From an uncultured Eggerthellaceae bacterium (GTDB lineage: Bacteria > Actinomycetota > Coriobacteriia > Coriobacteriales > Eggerthellaceae): a stretch of 9,027 nucleotides of DNA. Location of the stretch: the NCBI GenBank assembly GCA_934630905.1, contig CAKTXN010000069.1, positions 1-9,027 of the forward strand, written 5' to 3'. Both the position numbers and the translations under genes were made by a program. The notes beneath the pieces were generated by a model. It made no database searches. It worked only from the letters and a program-made list of their open reading frames with translations, and was not told the DNA's origin. Shown in pieces: positions 5,340 through 9,027 of the stretch; the first letter of the stretch is position 1; each line of letters begins with the position of its first letter.

Positions 5340-7424
5340 TTAGTGTTTGTTCTTTTTAATAGGCTTGCGTCCCTTTTGGGTGAACGGTTTGCTGGTGCGG
5401 CTCGAAGGAGCAGAGCTTGGATTTGAGCTGCGGTTTTGTCGTGTAGCACTGGCAAATCTGCCAGGACGGTTCGCTCCGTTCGCGCGAGATGCGCCTTTGC
5501 CGCCTTTCTTGCTTTCACTTCTGCTAATCTGTCGATCAATGGATTTCAGACGGCTCTTTGCGGCGGCGCGGTTTTTCGCACCTTTCGCACCTTTGCGTGA
5601 GTCGAAGCGCTCGTTTTCAGGGGCTGCAGTGCGGTGCTTATTCTTGCTGTCGCTACGTTCCCCGCCGCGCGTGCCGCCGCTGCGCTCGCTCGTGCGGCTG
5701 TCGCGCTCGTTGCTACGTGCGTTGTTGCGACCATTGTCGCGGGAGCCTCCGCGGGCGCCGTTGCGCGCATTACGAGCGCCTTTGCCTTTCGGGGTATTCG
5801 CGCTTGATTCGCGGCGCTTGCTCGTGCGTTTTTCGCGCGGCTGTTCGGAATCTTCGTCAGGCGTGCCGTCGAGCTGTTGGCTGAGCTTTTTCGCGAAGTA
5901 CTGGGAGTTTTCGGCTTCGGCATCAGCCAGCGTAAGCTTTCCGCCGCGCTTCTTTTCGGTCTTTGCCGCTTTTGCGTTCTTCGCTGCCTTTGCGGGCTTT
6001 TCCGCTGCTGCGATCATAGGTGCTGCAGCCTCTGTGCCTGCGGCTTTCTCGGCATTGCGTTCTTCGGCAGCTGCTTCGCGTGCGGCGGCTTTCTGCAAAT
6101 CCTTAACGTACTGGTCAACAGCGGTTTTCTTCTTTTTGCCTTGGCGCGCCGCCTCTTTTTCCTCAGCCTTGCGCACTTTTGCCTTCTCCTTGCGCTTCAT
6201 GCGTGCTTTGACTTCTTTTTTCGCCGCGATAATTTCGGGATCTGCTGCTTCCGTGGCGCGCATCGCATGCTCGATAGCCTGCTCTTTCGCTTCCTCCAAG
6301 TCGAAGTTCTTAACATCGATCTCGGGGATGGATTGCTGCTTTGTCAGGCGCAGGATTTCTTTGAGGATCTTCTTGTTTTCAGGGGAAACGAAGGAAATCG
6401 CTTCGCCGCCCTTGCCCGCGCGGCCTGTGCGGCCAATGCGGTGCACGTAATCTTCCGGCGCATCGGGAAGGTCGAAGTTTACCACGTAGGAAACATCGTT
6501 CACGTCAATGCCGCGCGCCAACACGTCGGTGCCTACGATGACGTCGATCTTTCCGCTTTCGAAATCGGCCAGAGCGCGCTGGCGTTTTGCCTGCGTGCGA
6601 TCGGAATGGATGGCAGCGGCGCGAATGCCGGCCCTGTTCAAGCGACGAGCGCACGTGTCGGCGCGTCCGCGTGTGCGAGCGAACACGATAACGCGCGGAC
6701 TGCCCTTCTCTTTCAGAAGCGCGATCAGCAACGCGGGTTTCAGCGCATGGGGAATGCGAATCAGGCTCTGCTTTACGGTGTCGGCCACTTCGCCGCGGCG
6801 CGCGACTTCAACGCGCACGGGGTTGGAAAGCAGCTTGCCAATGCTCTTTTCCACGGCATCGTCGATTGTTGCGGAGAAAAGCATGGTCTGGCGTTTTTCG
6901 GGCAGGTAGCCGGCAATGCGGTGAATGTCGGGAGAAAAGCCCATGTCAAGCATGCGGTCTGCTTCGTCAAGTACAAAGAAGCGCACGCACGACAAGTCAA
7001 CAAAGCCCTGGTTTTTCAAGTCAATCAGGCGGCCTGGCGTGGCAATAAGAATGTCAACTCCTGCTTTCAGCTTCTTGACCTGGGGGTTTTGGGAAACGCC
7101 GCCCACAATGGACAGAATGCGATGGTTCGTTAGCTTCGAGATGGATGCGCAAACTTCGGCGATTTGCTGTGCCAGCTCGCGCGTGGGTGTGACAACCAGC
7201 ATTTGCGGTGCGCAGCCCTTTTCGCCCGGTTGGAAGAGATCCAGGCAGGGAAGGCTGAATGCGGCGGTTTTACCCGTGCCGGTTTTCGCGCCGGCAACAA
7301 CGTCTTTGCCGGCAAGGATAGCGGGGATAGCTTGCTGCTGTACGGCAGTTGGCTCCTGGTAGCCTAAAAGCTCCACGGCGGACAGCATGGTGGGGGATAA
7401 TCCCAGTTCATTGAATGAAGACAC
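5340..7424 (-). CDS. DEAD-box ATP-dependent RNA helicase with long basic tail
   Basis: 694-aa RNA helicase that unwinds RNA duplexes using ATP, likely in ribosome assembly or mRNA turnover. The core (1-370) has every family motif: Q motif region (F4 to about Q30), AKTGTGKT (46-53), PTREL (80-84), TPGR (129-132), DEAD (153-156), SAT (184-186), VIVFAR (245-250), ARGID (303-307) and HRIGRTGR (328-335). It most resembles the RhlE/DeaD branch, but an exact orthologue cannot be named. The tail has a Lys/Glu/Ala helix-like stretch (about 395-520), then a low-complexity Arg/Ser/Gly/Asn region to a lysine-rich end. Such tails bind RNA and can drive condensation in other helicases. Start GTG 7424 follows SD AAGGAA (minus strand, 7437-7432) by 7 nt. 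It sits 74 nt downstream of the glycosyltransferase gene. Confidence 0.95.
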   Translation of the reverse strand: MSSFNELGLSPTMLSAVELLGYQEPTAVQQQAIPAILAGKDVVAGAKTGTGKTAAFSLPCLDLFQPGEKGCAPQMLVVTPTRELAQQIAEVCASISKLTNHRILSIVGGVSQNPQVKKLKAGVDILIATPGRLIDLKNQGFVDLSCVRFFVLDEADRMLDMGFSPDIHRIAGYLPEKRQTMLFSATIDDAVEKSIGKLLSNPVRVEVARRGEVADTVKQSLIRIPHALKPALLIALLKEKGSPRVIVFARTRGRADTCARRLNRAGIRAAAIHSDRTQAKRQRALADFESGKIDVIVGTDVLARGIDVNDVSYVVNFDLPDAPEDYVHRIGRTGRAGKGGEAISFVSPENKKILKEILRLTKQQSIPEIDVKNFDLEEAKEQAIEHAMRATEAADPEIIAAKKEVKARMKRKEKAKVRKAEEKEAARQGKKKKTAVDQYVKDLQKAAAREAAAEERNAEKAAGTEAAAPMIAAAEKPAKAAKNAKAAKTEKKRGGKLTLADAEAENSQYFAKKLSQQLDGTPDEDSEQPREKRTSKRRESSANTPKGKGARNARNGARGGSRDNGRNNARSNERDSRTSERSGGTRGGERSDSKNKHRTAAPENERFDSRKGAKGAKNRAAAKSRLKSIDRQISRSESKKGGKGASRANGANRPGRFASATRQNRSSNPSSAPSSRTSKPFTQKGRKPIKKNKH

Positions 7425-7498
7425 GATAATATTCCTTGTTTACTCGTTTTCGGGTTAGTACGTCTTGTTGGGTTTTCGAGCATCGAGCGTAAAATGCT

Positions 7499-8863
7499 CT
7501 AGCGCGTATGCGCGGGCTTCTTGCCCCAGTAGAAATGGGCAAAGTAGTGCTTGCGTGTCGCCCGAAGCATAGGCACGCGTCCCAGCGCCAAATCCATGGT
7601 GCGTGACGCAATATCGCGTGCGGCATTCGGCTTGCGCAGTGTGTTTGCGTTTATCAGCAACGATTGTGCCCGCGTGGGCTGCTGATGAAACAGACGCAGC
7701 ACTTCAAGAAGCTCGCGACCAGTGGTCACGTGAAGAGCGGCGCCGCGCGAAGTGAGCATGCGCACGTTGATGAATTCCTGTCCATACGCGCGCCCCAAAA
7801 GGATAAGGGGCGTTTTCGTGCACAGCGCTTCGGTGGTCACCAGGCCTCCTGGCTTGCATAAAACGGCATCGCAGCAGCTCATCAGCGCCGCCATTTGATC
7901 AGTGAACCCTATAACTGATACGTTTTCCAAGCGAAGGTCTTCTATTTGGCGCGTAAGATGGTTTCGGTAATTTTCATCGTTTCCTGCGCAGAATAGAAGA
8001 TGCACATTAGGCATGGTGTGCATATACGGAAGAATCTGATCCAAGATACCGCGGAACAGTACATAGGGGGACGCCATAGTGGAGCCCGCCAATGCCAGCA
8101 CTACTGTCTTATCTTGCGGTAAATCGTGGATTGCACGCGTTTCGGTTCGGTCGTATTCCTGCGAAAAATCAAGACGGGTGGGAATGCCGGTGATGGCAAT
8201 GCGCTCTTCTTCCACTTTGCGCGGACGCAACGTTTCGGCCATGCTTTCCGTTCCAACGCAGAACAAGTCAGCAGCGCGATGCGGCCACCACCCTTCCGTC
8301 TCGTAATCGGTGGGAACACATACCAGGGGAAAATTCTGTCCAGTCGCCATGCGCGCGCCAACCGTGGCATTTGCCGCCGTGATGTGCGTGCAGATAACGG
8401 CTAAGGGCTTCTTTTCGCGAATCATCTCCGTGTAACGAGGGAACATGATGCGCGCCCACGACCATCCGCCGCCCCACAGCAGGCGCCCGGTGAAAAGATA
8501 ACGCCAGACAAAGTCGTACCAGGGGCGGGTGACGCCGGTGAAAAGATGCGCCCAATGATCGCCGTTGAAACGTATGCGTCCGTAATCAAGGATGTCAACA
8601 ACCTCTACCTGAAGGTTTTCAGGCGCGCCTTCAATGCCTTCCAGGTCTTCGAAAGCCTGAGCAATGGCTTGAGCTGCAAGTTTATGACCCGAACCAACGG
8701 AAGCATGAACCACCAAAATGACAGGAGAGCACTCATCGGGGTTTGCCCGAAGCAGGTTCTTCTTCTCGTTTTCTTCTGGGGCTGCTTTGCTTATCGCTGT
8801 TGGTGCCGGCGTGTCGCTTACATCGCACGTATGTTGCGGTTGTGTATCCATGCTGCTCATCAT
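7499..8863 (-). CDS. GT28/MGDG-synthase-type glycolipid glycosyltransferase
   Basis: Predicted membrane-associated, cytoplasmic-side glycosyltransferase that transfers a sugar from a UDP-sugar to diacylglycerol, as plant MGDG synthase and Bacillus UgtP do. Numbered from an in-frame GTG at 8917, the N-terminal domain begins with VILVVHASVGSGH (66-78), followed by CTHIT (176-180) and PTDYETEGWW (202-211). The C-terminal GT28 domain carries the donor-binding KPGGLVTTEAL (355-365) and LGRAYGQEFIN (374-384). There is no signal peptide. The start is uncertain: GTG 8917, ATG 8863, 8860 and 8851 are all in frame and none has a clear SD. I give ATG 8863 (454 aa), because residues before it are not family-like. 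A 74-nt gap without a convincing terminator separates it from the helicase gene, so cotranscription is possible. Sugar and acceptor cannot be told from sequence. Confidence 0.88.
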   Translation of the reverse strand: MMSSMDTQPQHTCDVSDTPAPTAISKAAPEENEKKNLLRANPDECSPVILVVHASVGSGHKLAAQAIAQAFEDLEGIEGAPENLQVEVVDILDYGRIRFNGDHWAHLFTGVTRPWYDFVWRYLFTGRLLWGGGWSWARIMFPRYTEMIREKKPLAVICTHITAANATVGARMATGQNFPLVCVPTDYETEGWWPHRAADLFCVGTESMAETLRPRKVEEERIAITGIPTRLDFSQEYDRTETRAIHDLPQDKTVVLALAGSTMASPYVLFRGILDQILPYMHTMPNVHLLFCAGNDENYRNHLTRQIEDLRLENVSVIGFTDQMAALMSCCDAVLCKPGGLVTTEALCTKTPLILLGRAYGQEFINVRMLTSRGAALHVTTGRELLEVLRLFHQQPTRAQSLLINANTLRKPNAARDIASRTMDLALGRVPMLRATRKHYFAHFYWGKKPAHTR

Positions 8864-9027
8864 ACGGCTTCGCGCGCGTGAAAGAGAGTGAAACAAATAA
8901 AAACTAAGGGAAACCACAAGCTTTGCAGCGTTCGTGAGTGCTTGCGTGTAGCCTAGGGAAGCGCTGATTAACTGAGGTTTCTATCTCCCCGATGCGCCTT
9001 CCCGCCGTTTTTTCGCGATTCCCGGCC
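8864..9027. other. Upstream region of the glycosyltransferase gene
   Basis: No gene, RNA or repeat is recognisable in these last 164 bases. The promoter of the leftward glycosyltransferase gene should lie here, but I find no convincing -35/-10 pair. If GTG 8917 is the true start, part of it is coding. Confidence 0.3.

Noticed and set aside
5060..5539. Minus-strand 159-codon open frame between the helicase and NifX-like genes
   Set aside because: Its first part is an out-of-frame reading of the helicase tail and the rest crosses the hairpins in the gap. No ribosome binding site or family similarity is visible.
5347..7133. Long plus-strand open frames (367 and 418 codons) opposite the helicase gene
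   Set aside because: They are antisense shadows of the helicase coding sequence. The translations are Phe/Arg/Cys-rich low-complexity text without domains, while the opposite strand holds every DEAD-box motif.
1..9027. CRISPR array, insertion sequence, phage genes or defence cassette
   Set aside because: No regularly spaced repeats, transposase, integrase or phage protein could be recognised on either strand.

Overview
The window looks like a bacterial chromosome segment, most likely from an actinobacterium of the Coriobacteriia (Eggerthellaceae-like). That placement is an inference from the actinobacterial style of IF3, a stand-alone NifX-like protein, moderate-to-high GC in the core genes and strong GGAGG ribosome binding sites. 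No database search was possible.

Left end (1-1520): an accessory, visibly AT-richer gene for an AAA_14/DUF4143 ATPase. It is preceded by a repeat-rich 170 bp. A promoter-like box and the first codons of the gene appear twice, about 150 bp apart, and parts of the same box form inverted repeats. A bidirectional terminator and a leftward tRNA-Leu(UAG) gene follow.

Centre (1700-4515): the translation operon infC-rpmI-rplT (IF3, L35, L20), transcribed rightward from an extended -10 promoter. Its roughly 130-nt leader has mutually exclusive hairpins ending in an intrinsic terminator, the layout of an L20-type attenuator. The best start for infC is an AUA codon, 8 nt after a strong Shine-Dalgarno, matching the AUU/AUC-type starts known for infC elsewhere. 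After the operon terminator comes argG (argininosuccinate synthase) alone, without argH. It meets the leftward genes at a near-perfect 35-bp hairpin.

Right side (4516-9027): three leftward genes. Furthest upstream is a GT28/MGDG-synthase-type glycolipid glycosyltransferase, then a DEAD-box RNA helicase with a 310-residue basic disordered tail, then a small divergent NifX/NifB-family protein lacking the usual His/Cys ligands. The glycosyltransferase and helicase are 74 nt apart and may be cotranscribed. The NifX-like gene is separated from the helicase by 276 nt containing two inverted repeats.

Most genes are housekeeping. The least ordinary parts are the duplicated 5' module before the ATPase gene, the infC leader with its AUA start, and the ligand-less NifX-like protein. 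I see no CRISPR array, insertion sequence or clearly new multi-gene system.
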